Numbered from the stretch's first letter, positions 16,935 to 27,121 are shown. The stretch: 64,000 nt of DNA from Paraburkholderia madseniana (GCF_009690905.1 NZ_VOSW01000031.1:1-64000), one strand, 5' to 3'. Notes: generated by a model not told the origin, from the sequence alone. Numbers and translations: made by a program.

Positions 16935-19900
16935 ATGAACGACCACCAGCAACCGACTCACCCGGTTCCCGCCGCGCAAGGTCTGTACGACCCGCAAAAC
17001 GAACATGACGCCTGCGGCGTCGGCTTCGTCGCCCATATCAAGGGCAAGAAAAGCCACGAGATCATCGAGCAGGGCCTGAAGATTCTCGAGAACCTCGACC
17101 ACCGGGGCGCCGTCGGCGCCGATCCGCTGATGGGCGACGGCGCGGGCATCCTGATCCAGATTCCGGACGGTTTCTATCGTGAGGAAATGGCCAAGCAGGG
17201 CGTCGTGCTGCCGCCGAACGGCGAGTACGGCGTGGGCATGGTCTTCCTGCCGAAGGAACATGCATCGCGTCTCGCCTGCGAACAGGAGCTGGAACGCACG
17301 GTGAAGGCCGAAGGCCAGGTCGTGCTGGGCTGGCGCGACGTGCCGGTCGACCACACCATGCCGATTTCGCCCACCGTCAAGGCGAGCGAGCCGCTGATCC
17401 GCCAGATCTTCATCGGCCGCGGCAAGGACATCATGGTGACCGACGCGCTCGAGCGGAAGCTGTACGTGATCCGCAAGACCGCGAGCCACCGCATCCAGGC
17501 GCTCAAGCTCAAGCACGGCAAGGAATACTTCGTGCCGTCGTGCTCGGCGCGCACGGTCGTCTACAAGGGGCTGCTGCTGGCTGGCCAGGTCGGCGTGTAT
17601 TACCGCGACCTGCAGGACGAGCGCACGGTGTCGGCGCTGGCGCTGGTGCACCAGCGCTTCTCGACCAACACGTTCCCGGCGTGGGAACTGGCTCACCCGT
17701 ACCGCATGATCGCCCACAACGGCGAAATCAACACGGTGAAGGGCAACGTCAACTGGCTGAACGCCCGTACCGGCGCGATCGCGTCGCACGTGCTCGGCGA
17801 CGATCTGCCCAAGCTGTGGCCGCTGATCTACCCGGGCCAATCCGACACGGCATCGTTCGACAACTGTCTCGAACTGCTGGTGATGGCCGGCTACCCGCTC
17901 GTCCACGCCGTGATGATGATGATCCCGGAAGCGTGGGAACAGCACACGCTGATGGACGACAACCGCCGCGCGTTCTACGAATACCACGCCGCGATGATGG
18001 AGCCGTGGGACGGCCCCGCCGCGATCGCCTTCACCGACGGCCGTCAGATCGGCGCCACGCTCGACCGTAACGGCCTGCGTCCGGCGCGCTACATCGTCAC
18101 CGACGACGACCTGGTCATCATGGCGTCGGAAGCGGGCACGCTGCCTATCCCCGAGTCGAAGATCGTCAAGAAGTGGCGTCTGCAGCCGGGCAAGATGTTC
18201 CTGATCGACATGGAACACGGCCGCATCATCGACGACAAGGAACTGAAGGACAACCTCGCCAACGCCAAGCCGTACAAGAGCTGGATCGACGCCGTGCGAA
18301 TCAAGCTCGACGAAATCGAGCCGAAGGCCGAAGACGTCGCGACGGAACGCCGCGAAGCCGCTGCTTTGCTGGATCGCCAGCAGGCGTTCGGCTACACGCA
18401 GGAAGACCTCAAGTTCCTGATGGCGCCGATGGCGCAAGCCGGTGAAGAAGCCGTCGGCTCGATGGGCAACGACTCGCCGCTGGCGGTCATGTCCAACAAG
18501 AACAAGACGCTCTATCACTACTTCAAGCAGTTGTTCGCGCAAGTCACGAACCCGCCGATCGACCCGATCCGTGAAAACATGGTGATGTCGCTGGTGTCGT
18601 TCGTCGGTCCGAAGCCGAACCTGCTGGACACGAACAACATCAACCCGCCGATGCGTCTCGAAGTGTCGCAGCCGGTGCTCGACTTCAAGGACATCGCCAA
18701 GATCCGTGCGATCGATCAGTACACGGGCGGCAAGTTCAGCTCGTACGAACTGAACATCTGCTATCCGGTGGCCTGGGGCAAGGAAGGCATCGAAGCGCGT
18801 CTGGCTTCGCTGTGCGCGGAAGCCGTCGATGCGGTCAAGTCCGGCTACAACATGCTGATCGTGTCGGACCGCAAGACCGACCGCGACAATGTGGCGATCC
18901 CGGCGCTGCTGGCCACCGCCGCGATCCATACGCACCTCGTCCAGCACGGTCTGCGCACGAGCGCGGGTCTCGTCGTGGAAACCGGCTCGGCGCGTGAAAC
19001 GCACCACTTCGCGTTGCTCGCGGGCTACGGCGCGGAAGCCGTGCACCCGTACCTCGCGATGGAAACGCTCGGCCAGCTCGCAGCGGGCCTGAAGGGTGAC
19101 CTGTCGGCGGAAAAGGCGGTCTACAACTTCACGAAGGCGGTCGGCAAGGGCCTGCAGAAGGTCATGTCGAAGATGGGCATTTCGACCTACATGTCGTACA
19201 CCGGCGCGCAGATTTTCGAAGCTGTGGGTCTGGCTGAAGGCCTTGTGTCGAAGTACTTCAACGGCACCTCGTCGAAGGTCGGCGGGATCGGCCTGTTCGA
19301 CGTCGCGGAAGAAGCGATCCGTCTGCATCGCGACGCGTTCGGCGACAACCCGGTGCTCGCGAACATGCTCGACGCGGGTGGCGAGTACGCCTATCGCGTG
19401 CGCGGCGAAGAACACATGTGGACGCCGGATGCGATCGCCAAGCTCCAACACTCGGCGCGCAGCAATTCGTACCAGACGTACAAGGAATACGCGCATCTGA
19501 TCAACGATCAGACCAAGCGCCACATGACGTTCCGCGGCCTGTTCGAATTTAAGTTCGATCCGGCCAAGGCGATCCCGCTCGACGAAGTGGAATCGGCGAA
19601 GGACATCGTCAAGCGTTTCGCCACCGGCGCCATGTCGCTGGGCTCGATCTCGACCGAAGCCCACGCCACGCTGGCTGTCGCGATGAACCGCATCGGCGGC
19701 AAGTCGAACACCGGCGAAGGCGGCGAGGACGTGAACCGTTATCGCAACGAACTGCGCGGCATTCCGATCAAGAACGGCGACACCATGAAGTCGGTGATCG
19801 GCGATGAAGTGATCGTCGACATTCCGCTGAAGGACGGCGATTCGCTGCGCTCGAAGATCAAGCAGGTGGCGTCGGGCCGTTTCGGCGTGACGGCGGAATA

Positions 19901-21638
19901 CCTCGCGTCGGCCGATCAGATCCAGATCAAGATGGCGCAAGGCGCAAAGCCGGGTGAAGGCGGTCAGTTGCCGGGTCACAAGGTGTCGGAATACATCGGC
20001 AAGCTGCGTTACTCGGTGCCGGGCGTCGGCCTGATTTCGCCGCCGCCGCACCACGACATCTACTCGATCGAAGATCTGGCGCAACTGATTCACGACCTGA
20101 AGAACGCCAACTCGGCCGCCAGCGTGTCGGTAAAGCTGGTGTCGGAGTCGGGCGTCGGTACGGTGGCAGCGGGTGTCGCCAAGGCGAAGGCCGATCACGT
20201 TGTGATCGCCGGTCATGACGGCGGTACGGGTGCATCGCCGCTGTCGTCGGTGAAGCATGCCGGTACACCGTGGGAACTGGGTCTGGCGGAAACGCAGCAG
20301 ACGCTGGTGCTGAACCAGCTTCGCGGCCGTATCCGCGTGCAGGCCGACGGTCAGATGAAGACCGGCCGCGACGTCGTGATCGGCGCGCTGCTCGGCGCGG
20401 ACGAATTCGGCTTCGCGACGGCGCCGCTGGTCGTCGAAGGCTGCATCATGATGCGCAAGTGCCACCTGAACACCTGCCCGGTCGGCGTCGCGACGCAAGA
20501 TCCGGTGCTGCGTGCGAAGTTCCAGGGCCAGCCGGAACATGTCGTCAACTTCTTCTTCTTCGTTGCGGAAGAGGCGCGCGAAATCATGGCGCAACTGGGC
20601 ATCCGCAAGTTCGAGGACCTGATCGGTCACGCCGAGTTGCTCGATATGAAGAAGGGCGTCGAACACTGGAAGGCGAAGGGTCTCGACTTCTCGCGCGTGT
20701 TCTATCAGCCGCAGGTGTCGGCAGACGTGGCACGCAAGCACGTCGACGTGCAGGACCACGGTCTCGACCGCGCACTGGATCACGTGCTGATCGAGAAGGC
20801 CAAGGCCGCCATCGAGAAGGGCGAGCACGTCTCGTTCATCCAGCCGGTGCGCAACGTGAACCGTACGGTCGGCGCGATGCTGTCCGGCACGATCGCGAAG
20901 AAGTACGGCCACGACGGCTTGCCTGACGACACGATTCACATCCAGTTGAAGGGCACCGCAGGCCAGAGTTTCGGCGCGTTCCTCGCGAGAGGCGTGACGC
21001 TGGATCTGGTTGGCGACGGCAACGACTATGTCGGCAAGGGCCTCTCGGGCGGCCGCATCATCATCCGTCCGACTAACGATTTCCGCGGCAAGTCCGAAGA
21101 AAACATCATCTGTGGCAACACGGTGATGTACGGCGCGATCGAAGGCGAAGCGTTCTTCCGCGGCGTCGCCGGCGAGCGTTTCTGCGTGCGTAACTCCGGT
21201 GCGACTGCGGTCGTCGAAGGCACGGGCGACCACGGTTGCGAATACATGACGGGCGGCACTGTGATCGTGCTCGGCGAAACGGGCCGTAACTTCGCGGCCG
21301 GTATGTCGGGCGGTATCGCTTACGTGTACGACCCGGACAGCACGTTCGCGGGCAAGTGCAACAAGTCGATGGTCGCGCTCGATCCGGTTCTGCAACAGGC
21401 TGAACAGGAACGCACGGTCGACAAGGGCTTGTGGCACAGCGGCGCAACCGACGAAGCCCTGCTCAAGGGTCTCATCGAACGTCACTTCCAGTTCACGGGT
21501 TCGCCGCGCGCGAAAGCGCTGCTGGAAAACTGGGATGCGTCGCGCCGTCAGTTCGTGAAGGTGTTCCCGACCGAATACAAGCGCGCACTGGGCGAAATGG
21601 CTGCGAAGAAGGCGAACAAGGAAGTACTCGCCGCTTAA
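16935..21638 (+). CDS. gltB: Glutamate synthase (NADPH) large subunit
   Basis: Iron-sulfur flavoprotein that makes two glutamates from glutamine and 2-oxoglutarate. 1567 residues, full length. The N-terminal propeptide ends before the catalytic Cys27 (EHDA-CGVGF), nucleophile of the class II glutaminase domain; then the central domain, the FMN-binding synthase domain with HDGGTGASPLSSVKHAG, the 3Fe-4S cysteines in CHLNTCPVGVATQDP, and the C-terminal Gly-rich beta-helix. gltD follows after 125 bases. The start lacks a strong ribosome site, but the Cys position supports it. Confidence 0.97.
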   Translation: MNDHQQPTHPVPAAQGLYDPQNEHDACGVGFVAHIKGKKSHEIIEQGLKILENLDHRGAVGADPLMGDGAGILIQIPDGFYREEMAKQGVVLPPNGEYGVGMVFLPKEHASRLACEQELERTVKAEGQVVLGWRDVPVDHTMPISPTVKASEPLIRQIFIGRGKDIMVTDALERKLYVIRKTASHRIQALKLKHGKEYFVPSCSARTVVYKGLLLAGQVGVYYRDLQDERTVSALALVHQRFSTNTFPAWELAHPYRMIAHNGEINTVKGNVNWLNARTGAIASHVLGDDLPKLWPLIYPGQSDTASFDNCLELLVMAGYPLVHAVMMMIPEAWEQHTLMDDNRRAFYEYHAAMMEPWDGPAAIAFTDGRQIGATLDRNGLRPARYIVTDDDLVIMASEAGTLPIPESKIVKKWRLQPGKMFLIDMEHGRIIDDKELKDNLANAKPYKSWIDAVRIKLDEIEPKAEDVATERREAAALLDRQQAFGYTQEDLKFLMAPMAQAGEEAVGSMGNDSPLAVMSNKNKTLYHYFKQLFAQVTNPPIDPIRENMVMSLVSFVGPKPNLLDTNNINPPMRLEVSQPVLDFKDIAKIRAIDQYTGGKFSSYELNICYPVAWGKEGIEARLASLCAEAVDAVKSGYNMLIVSDRKTDRDNVAIPALLATAAIHTHLVQHGLRTSAGLVVETGSARETHHFALLAGYGAEAVHPYLAMETLGQLAAGLKGDLSAEKAVYNFTKAVGKGLQKVMSKMGISTYMSYTGAQIFEAVGLAEGLVSKYFNGTSSKVGGIGLFDVAEEAIRLHRDAFGDNPVLANMLDAGGEYAYRVRGEEHMWTPDAIAKLQHSARSNSYQTYKEYAHLINDQTKRHMTFRGLFEFKFDPAKAIPLDEVESAKDIVKRFATGAMSLGSISTEAHATLAVAMNRIGGKSNTGEGGEDVNRYRNELRGIPIKNGDTMKSVIGDEVIVDIPLKDGDSLRSKIKQVASGRFGVTAEYLASADQIQIKMAQGAKPGEGGQLPGHKVSEYIGKLRYSVPGVGLISPPPHHDIYSIEDLAQLIHDLKNANSAASVSVKLVSESGVGTVAAGVAKAKADHVVIAGHDGGTGASPLSSVKHAGTPWELGLAETQQTLVLNQLRGRIRVQADGQMKTGRDVVIGALLGADEFGFATAPLVVEGCIMMRKCHLNTCPVGVATQDPVLRAKFQGQPEHVVNFFFFVAEEAREIMAQLGIRKFEDLIGHAELLDMKKGVEHWKAKGLDFSRVFYQPQVSADVARKHVDVQDHGLDRALDHVLIEKAKAAIEKGEHVSFIQPVRNVNRTVGAMLSGTIAKKYGHDGLPDDTIHIQLKGTAGQSFGAFLARGVTLDLVGDGNDYVGKGLSGGRIIIRPTNDFRGKSEENIICGNTVMYGAIEGEAFFRGVAGERFCVRNSGATAVVEGTGDHGCEYMTGGTVIVLGETGRNFAAGMSGGIAYVYDPDSTFAGKCNKSMVALDPVLQQAEQERTVDKGLWHSGATDEALLKGLIERHFQFTGSPRAKALLENWDASRRQFVKVFPTEYKRALGEMAAKKANKEVLAA

Positions 21639-21682
21639 CTGACCCGCCCGCGGCTCGACCCGCAGACGTCACACTTAGCCGT

Positions 21683-21723
21683 ACCCGCCGCGCTCGACGA
21701 TTCGATTGTTCGACGCGGCGGGT
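21683..21723 (+). other. Long hairpin in the gltB-gltD spacer
   Basis: Perfect 10-bp stem ACCCGCCGCG (21683-21692) / CGCGGCGGGT (21714-21723) around a 21-base loop that can itself pair through TCGA repeats. No T run follows, so read-through into gltD is likely; it may protect or process the mRNA and set the subunit ratio. Confidence 0.5.
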
Positions 21724-21763
21724 GTAGATCACCTCACCTGATACAGATAGAGAAGAGAACCAC

Positions 21764-23233
21764 ATGGGCAAGGCAACCGGTTTTCTCGAGTATGAGCGCC
21801 GCCACGAGGCGTACGAAGCTCCGCTCACGCGTGTGAAGCACTACAAGGAATTTGTCGCGGCACTGACCGACGACGAAGCCAAGATTCAAGGCGCACGTTG
21901 CATGGACTGCGGCATTCCGTTCTGCAACAACGGCTGCCCGGTGAACAACATCATCCCGGACTTCAACGACCTGGTGTTCCATCAGGACTGGAAGAACGCG
22001 ATCGAAGTGCTGCACTCGACGAACAACTTCCCCGAGTTCACGGGCCGCATCTGCCCGGCGCCGTGCGAAGCGGCATGTACGCTCGGCATCAACGACGACC
22101 CGGTGGGCATCAAGTCGATCGAACACGCGATCATCGACAAAGCGTGGGCCGAAGGTTGGGTCGCGCCGCTGCCGCCGAAGCACAAGACCGGCAAGAAGGT
22201 CGCCGTGGTCGGATCAGGCCCCGCCGGTTTGGCCGCCGCGCAGCAACTCGCGCGCGCGGGGCACGATGTCACCGTGTTCGAAAAGAACGACCGGATCGGC
22301 GGCTTGCTGCGTTACGGCATTCCTGACTTCAAGCTGGAGAAGTGGCTGATCGACCGCCGCATGCGTCAGATGGAAGCCGAAGGCGTGACGTTCCGCGCCA
22401 ACGTGTTCGTCGGCAAGGCGGATTCGCTGCCGGAACACATCGGCAACACCGCGAAGGAAACCATCACACCGGCCGAGCTGAAAGAACAGTTCGACGCGGT
22501 CGTGATCGCCGGCGGTTCGGAAACGCCGCGCGATCTACCAGTGCCGGGCCGTGAACTGGAAGGCATCCACTACGCAATGGAATTCCTGCCGCAGCAGAAC
22601 AAGGTCAATGCCGGCGACAAAGTCGCGAACCAGTTGCTCGCCAAGGGCAAGCATGTGGTCGTGATCGGCGGCGGCGATACGGGTTCGGACTGCGTCGGTA
22701 CGTCGAACCGTCATGGCGCGAAGAGCGTCACGCAATTCGAACTGCTGCCGCAACCGCCGGAAGAGGAAAACAAGCCGCTCGTGTGGCCGTACTGGCCGAT
22801 CAAGCTGCGCACGTCGTCGTCGCATGACGAGGGCTGCTCGCGCGATTGGGCTGTTGCTACCAAGCGCCTCGAAGGCAAGAACGGCAAGGTCGAGAAGCTG
22901 ATCGCGGCGCGCGTCGAATGGAAGGACGGCAAGATGCAGGAAGTGCCGAACTCGGAATTCGAAATGAAGGCCGATCTGGTGCTGCTGGCCATGGGCTTCA
23001 CGCAACCGGTGTCGCCGGTGCTCGAAGCGTTCGGCGTCGATAAGGACAACCGTGGCAACGTGCGCGCGTCGACTGAAGGCGACAAGGCGTATTACACGTC
23101 AGTGGACAAGGTCTTCACCGCGGGCGATATGCGTCGTGGCCAGTCGCTCGTAGTGTGGGCGATTCGCGAAGGCCGTCAGTGCGCACGCTCGGTCGATGCG
23201 TTCCTGATGGGTCATTCGGAACTGCCGCGCTAA
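21764..23233 (+). CDS. gltD: Glutamate synthase (NADPH) small subunit
   Basis: FAD- and Fe-S-containing subunit that takes electrons from NADPH and passes them to GltB. 489 residues: N-terminal four-Cys clusters (RCMDCGIPFCNNGCPVNN and CPAPCEAACTLG), the FAD loop GSGPAGLAAAQQLARAGH, and the NADPH loop IGGGDTGSDCVGTSNR. The C-terminal FTAGDMRRGQSLVVWAIREGR completes the FAD site. All features intact. Ribosome site AGAGAAGAG just upstream. Ends before a terminator. Confidence 0.97.
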   Translation: MGKATGFLEYERRHEAYEAPLTRVKHYKEFVAALTDDEAKIQGARCMDCGIPFCNNGCPVNNIIPDFNDLVFHQDWKNAIEVLHSTNNFPEFTGRICPAPCEAACTLGINDDPVGIKSIEHAIIDKAWAEGWVAPLPPKHKTGKKVAVVGSGPAGLAAAQQLARAGHDVTVFEKNDRIGGLLRYGIPDFKLEKWLIDRRMRQMEAEGVTFRANVFVGKADSLPEHIGNTAKETITPAELKEQFDAVVIAGGSETPRDLPVPGRELEGIHYAMEFLPQQNKVNAGDKVANQLLAKGKHVVVIGGGDTGSDCVGTSNRHGAKSVTQFELLPQPPEEENKPLVWPYWPIKLRTSSSHDEGCSRDWAVATKRLEGKNGKVEKLIAARVEWKDGKMQEVPNSEFEMKADLVLLAMGFTQPVSPVLEAFGVDKDNRGNVRASTEGDKAYYTSVDKVFTAGDMRRGQSLVVWAIREGRQCARSVDAFLMGHSELPR

Positions 23234-23316
23234 CGTCTCCAGCTGGTTTTCGCTCTTCAACGCGGAAACCGGCCACTGCTTGCAGGAAGAGGTGGAGACG
23301 ACAAAGCCGTAAAAAC

Positions 23317-23352
23317 AAAGCCGGGCACCTGAGAGGGTGACCCGGCTTTTTA
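23317..23352. terminator. Bidirectional terminator between gltD and dadA
   Basis: Stem AAAGCCGGG with CCCGGCTTT around an inner CACC/GGTG helix, followed by TTTT (plus) and preceded by an A-rich run (minus). A second hairpin, GGTTTTCGC/GCGGAAACC, lies at 23245-23270. Confidence 0.8.
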
Positions 23353-23356
23353 ATTG

Positions 23357-24622
23357 CTACTTCCGATAGCGCGCCAACGTCAGCCCTTCCAGATCGATCT
23401 CCGGCGTGCGCTGCGTAATCAAATCCGCGACCACCCGGCCCGAGCCCATCGACATTGCCCAGCCCGTCGAGCCGTGCCCGAGATTCAGCCACAGATTCTC
23501 CACACCGGACGGGCCGAGTAGCGGCGTGCCATCGGGTGTCATCGGCCGGCGGCCCACCCAGAAATGCGCGGAGGTCGGATTGGCCGCGTGCGGAAACCAG
23601 TCCCTGAGCACTTTCATCAGCGTCTGCAAGGCCTGTTCGCGCAAGGTCGTCTGGCGATTGCCGAGCTCCGCGGTGCCGGCCACGCGCAGGTTGTTGCCGA
23701 AGCGCGTGATCGCCGTTTTCAGCGACTCGTCCATCAGTGCCGCATGCGGGGCCTTTTCATCGTCGGTGACCGGCAGCGTCGCCGAGTAGCCTTTGACCGG
23801 GTAGAGCGGCACCTTCACCCCGAGCGGCGCGAGCAGCGCTGCACTGTCGACGCCCAGCGCCACCACTACCGCATCCGCTTGCAACGTCTCGCTGCCGCGT
23901 TCGCTGTCGACATGCACCGCGCGAACCGTACCGCCTCGCACATCGAGCGAGCTCACCCGTGTATCGAAGCAAAAGCGCACGCCGTTGCGCTCACAGATCG
24001 CGCGCAATTCGCGGGTGAAGCGGGCGCAATCGCCGGCTTCGTCGTCGGGGAGGTAGAGACCCGAGAGCGGCGTTTGCCGCGCCCAGCGCAAACCCGGTTC
24101 GATCTCAACGCACTGCGCCGCGCTGACTTCACGATGCGCAATGCCCGCGTCGCGCAGTACCGCCAGCGCCGGTTGCGCGAGCTCGACGTCGTACTCGCTG
24201 CGGAACAATTGCAGATAGCCCTGGCTGCGGCCATAGTCGAACGGATGTCGGCCACGGAATTCGTGCAGGCACTCGCGGCTGTAATAAGCGATGCGTTGCA
24301 TGCGCTGCTTGTTGACGCGAAAACGTTCGAGGTCGCATTCACGCAGCCAGCGCGCGATCCAACGCCATTGAGCCGGATCCAGGGTGGGGCGGAAAATCAG
24401 CGGTGAGGCCGGCTCGAACAGATACTTGAGGATCTTCGCCGGCATGCCGGGCGCGGCCCACGGCGTCACATAGCCTGGCGCGATCACGCCGGCGTTGCCG
24501 AAGCTGGTGGAGAGCGCGACGTCCGGCTCGCGCTCGATCACGGCGACGTCGCAGCCTTGCTGGCGCAGATAAAACGCGGTGGCGACGCCAATGACGCCGC
24601 CGCCCAGAACAATCGTTTTCAT
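23357..24622 (-). CDS. dadA: D-amino acid dehydrogenase small subunit (DadA-like)
   Basis: FAD enzyme that oxidatively deaminates D-amino acids such as D-alanine, feeding electrons to the respiratory chain at the inner membrane face. 421 residues, with the Rossmann FAD loop VLGGGVIGVATAFYL at the N-terminus, the STSFGNAGVI segment typical of DadA, and the C-terminal GWAMSMGSGRVVADLI FAD motif. Burkholderia carry several DadA paralogs, so substrate is uncertain. It lies 18 bases downstream of an MFS transporter on the same strand, which suggests the transporter brings in or removes a related compound. Confidence 0.88.
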   Translation of the reverse strand: MKTIVLGGGVIGVATAFYLRQQGCDVAVIEREPDVALSTSFGNAGVIAPGYVTPWAAPGMPAKILKYLFEPASPLIFRPTLDPAQWRWIARWLRECDLERFRVNKQRMQRIAYYSRECLHEFRGRHPFDYGRSQGYLQLFRSEYDVELAQPALAVLRDAGIAHREVSAAQCVEIEPGLRWARQTPLSGLYLPDDEAGDCARFTRELRAICERNGVRFCFDTRVSSLDVRGGTVRAVHVDSERGSETLQADAVVVALGVDSAALLAPLGVKVPLYPVKGYSATLPVTDDEKAPHAALMDESLKTAITRFGNNLRVAGTAELGNRQTTLREQALQTLMKVLRDWFPHAANPTSAHFWVGRRPMTPDGTPLLGPSGVENLWLNLGHGSTGWAMSMGSGRVVADLITQRTPEIDLEGLTLARYRK

Positions 24623-24640
24623 GGTTGTGTACAGCGATTT

Positions 24641-25900
24641 TCAGGCGATGGGGCTGGTCGCACCAAGCACTTTACCCTTGGTCTCCGGCAGACACACCGC
24701 GGCGACGATCACCAGCAGATAGCCCGAACCGGCGACGATACCCATCGCCTTAACCAGCGTCATGGTTTGCGACAGCGTACCCACCAGGATCGGAAAGAAC
24801 GAGCCGAGACCGCGGCCCAGGTTGTAGCAGAAGCCCTGCCCCGAGCCGCGGATCGCATTCGGATAGAGCTCCGACAAATACGCGCCGACTCCCGCGAAAA
24901 TCCCCTGCACGACGATGCCGAGCGGGAAGCCGAGCGCGAGCATCATGCCGTCGGTGATCGGCAGCATCGTGTAGACCATGCCGAGCACGAACGAGCCGAT
25001 TGCGAACAGCACGAACGACGCGCGCCGGCCGATCTTGTCGCACAGAACCGCTCCGACCATATAGCCGGTGAACGAGCCGACGATCAGCACGATCAGATAG
25101 CCGCTGGTGTTGAAGACCGACAGATGCCGCACGGTCTTCAGATAGGTCGGCAGCCAGGTGCTGATCGCGTAATAGCCGCCGAGCATGCCGGTGCACAGCA
25201 CGCTGCCTAGCAGGGTGGTTTTGAGGTGCGGGAAGGAGAAGATCTGCAGGAAATGCGAGGTATCGAAGCCGCTTTCGCGAGCGCGGCGCGTTTCGAGAAA
25301 GATTTCTGGATCGCTGACATTGCGGCGAATGTAGAAGATCCACAGCGCGGGCAGCAGGCCGATCCAGAAGCAGGCGCGCCAGGCGACCTGTTCCGGCAGC
25401 AGCGCGAAGAACGCCCAATAGATGATGGCCGCCGCGGCCCAACCGAACGACCAACTGCTCTGCACGGTGCCGACGGCTTTCGCGCGATGCTGAGGTGAAC
25501 GGATGGTTTCGGCCATCATGATCGTCACGACCGACCATTCGCCGCCGAAGCCGATGCCTTGCAGCGTTCGGGTGGTGAGAAGTTGCCAGAACGAATGGGT
25601 GAAACCTGACAGGCAGGTGAAAATCGCGAAGGTGGCGATGGTCCACTGGAGGACACGGACGCGTCCGTAACGGTCGGCCAGAATGCCGGCGAGCCAGCCG
25701 CCGATCGCCGACGAAATCAGCGAACTGGTCGCGATCATGCCGGCTTCGCTTTTGGTCATGCCCCAGGTCGCGATCAGCGTCGGGATAAGGAATGAGTAGA
25801 TCATGAAGTCGAACGCGTCGACTGCGTAGCCGCCGAAGCCAGCGTAGAGGGTGCGGCGTTCGCGCTGGGTCAGTTCGGTGAACCATTGGAGAGAGGGCAT
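24641..25900 (-). CDS. MFS transporter, AAHS/sialate-type
   Basis: 419 residues with about 12 hydrophobic segments. Family signatures are present: D-R-Y-G-R after TM2 (GILADRYGRVRV), GGEWSVVTIMMAE in TM4-5, and CDKIGRRASF after TM8. The pattern resembles the aromatic acid/H+ symporter and sialate symporter groups. The substrate cannot be read from sequence; operon pairing with dadA hints at an amino or organic acid. First gene of the operon; a GGAG lies rather far (about 13 bases) upstream of the ATG. Confidence 0.85.
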   Translation of the reverse strand: MPSLQWFTELTQRERRTLYAGFGGYAVDAFDFMIYSFLIPTLIATWGMTKSEAGMIATSSLISSAIGGWLAGILADRYGRVRVLQWTIATFAIFTCLSGFTHSFWQLLTTRTLQGIGFGGEWSVVTIMMAETIRSPQHRAKAVGTVQSSWSFGWAAAAIIYWAFFALLPEQVAWRACFWIGLLPALWIFYIRRNVSDPEIFLETRRARESGFDTSHFLQIFSFPHLKTTLLGSVLCTGMLGGYYAISTWLPTYLKTVRHLSVFNTSGYLIVLIVGSFTGYMVGAVLCDKIGRRASFVLFAIGSFVLGMVYTMLPITDGMMLALGFPLGIVVQGIFAGVGAYLSELYPNAIRGSGQGFCYNLGRGLGSFFPILVGTLSQTMTLVKAMGIVAGSGYLLVIVAAVCLPETKGKVLGATSPIA

Positions 25901-26143
25901 GTTTTTTTGTGGTCTCCAGGCGGTTTTCGCCTTCCGGCGGCTTGATCGTGAGTTTTTTGTATTCTAAGGGGATGGGGTGTTGTGCGGCCAGTTGTGGTCA
26001 AAAATGGCGGCGGCATAAGAAACTCCATTCCGGTTCCTTACGAACTACTACCATGTAACCCAAAAATTATTTTCCGCCGTTAAACTGCGCCGGCAGCACT
26101 CGAGCTGCGAAAGTCCTCCTCACGCCCGCGCTCGTCACCCTTA

Positions 26144-27070
26144 ATGCACGCAACCGCAAAAACCTGCTCGCCATCCCGCCACTCCGCGAGCACGCCTTTG
26201 CGGGCTTATCAGTCGCGCCGCACATTCCTGAAATCGTCGGCAAGCGTGTTGCTGCTCTCCGGCATGAGCAGTTCACTGCTGTCGGCTTGCGGGGGCGGAA
26301 ATCTGGACGCCGATCAGCCGGAAACGCCACGCCTCACCTCGGTGAGTAACTTCCGCGATGTGGCAGGCGCGGCCGCCGGCTATCCCACGGTTGACGGCAA
26401 GCAGATGCGCCGCGGCGCCTTTTATCGCGCGAACGCGCTGACCCTTAGCGCCGCCGACACGGCCGCGCTCGACAAACTGGGCATCGCTTCCGTCTACGAT
26501 CTGCGCACGCCCGGCGAAACCGCGCGTACCGCGGATATCCTGCCCGCCGGTGCGACATCGCAAGCGCTCGACGTGCTGGGTGTCAGCGACTTCGTCGCCC
26601 CAACGTTCGACACGGCAGGCGCCGCCGTCGCGTTCATGGAAGCCCAGGCGCGCGCCTATGTCACCGGCGCCGCCCAGCGCGTCGGCTACGGCGAGCTCCT
26701 CACGCGACTCGCCAATGGCGCGGGCGCGCAACTGTTTCATTCCAATGCGGGTAAAGATCGCGCCGGCTGGGTCGCGGCTCTCCTGCTCAGCATTGCCAAC
26801 GTGCCGCTCGACGTCATCATGCAGGACTATCTGCTGAGCAACGTCTATCTGGCTCAGTCGATTGCGGCGCAGACCGCGACGGTACGCGCGCAGGACGGCG
26901 ACGCGGTCGCCACGATCGAGTCGCCCTTGTTCACTGTCCAGGACAATTATCTGCAGGCGGGGTTCGATCAGGTGCAGGCGAGCTACGGCACGATGGCGAG
27001 CTATCTGACACAAGGCCTGGGCCTGTCTCAAGCGACGATCGACACGTTGCACGACCGCCTCGTCGTCTGA
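26144..27070 (+). CDS. Tat-targeted tyrosine-phosphatase-fold protein with Ser in place of the catalytic Cys
   Basis: 308 residues. SRRTFLK at 24-30 plus a hydrophobic stretch form a Tat signal, and LLSAC (Cys49) is a lipobox, so the protein is probably an exported lipoprotein. The rest is a Y_phosphatase3-type domain: SNFRDVAG, RGAFYRANAL, YDLRTPGE. The P-loop that should read HCxxGKDRxG is HSNAGKDRAG (residues 199-208): the nucleophile Cys is Ser200, codon TCC at 26741-26743, one base from TGC. The Arg of the loop is kept, so substrate binding may survive without catalysis. No operon partner. Confidence 0.82.
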   Translation: MHATAKTCSPSRHSASTPLRAYQSRRTFLKSSASVLLLSGMSSSLLSACGGGNLDADQPETPRLTSVSNFRDVAGAAAGYPTVDGKQMRRGAFYRANALTLSAADTAALDKLGIASVYDLRTPGETARTADILPAGATSQALDVLGVSDFVAPTFDTAGAAVAFMEAQARAYVTGAAQRVGYGELLTRLANGAGAQLFHSNAGKDRAGWVAALLLSIANVPLDVIMQDYLLSNVYLAQSIAAQTATVRAQDGDAVATIESPLFTVQDNYLQAGFDQVQASYGTMASYLTQGLGLSQATIDTLHDRLVV

Positions 27071-27121
27071 CTCGCGCTCGCTGCGCCTGGTGTTGCGCGG
27101 ACTACGCCGGCAGGTATAGAC

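Noticed and set aside
16839..21485. 1548-residue open frame on the minus strand opposite gltB
   Set aside because: It mirrors gltB exactly, is rich in Arg/His/Asp as expected from the antisense of GC-biased codons, and shows no domain. gltB is certain.
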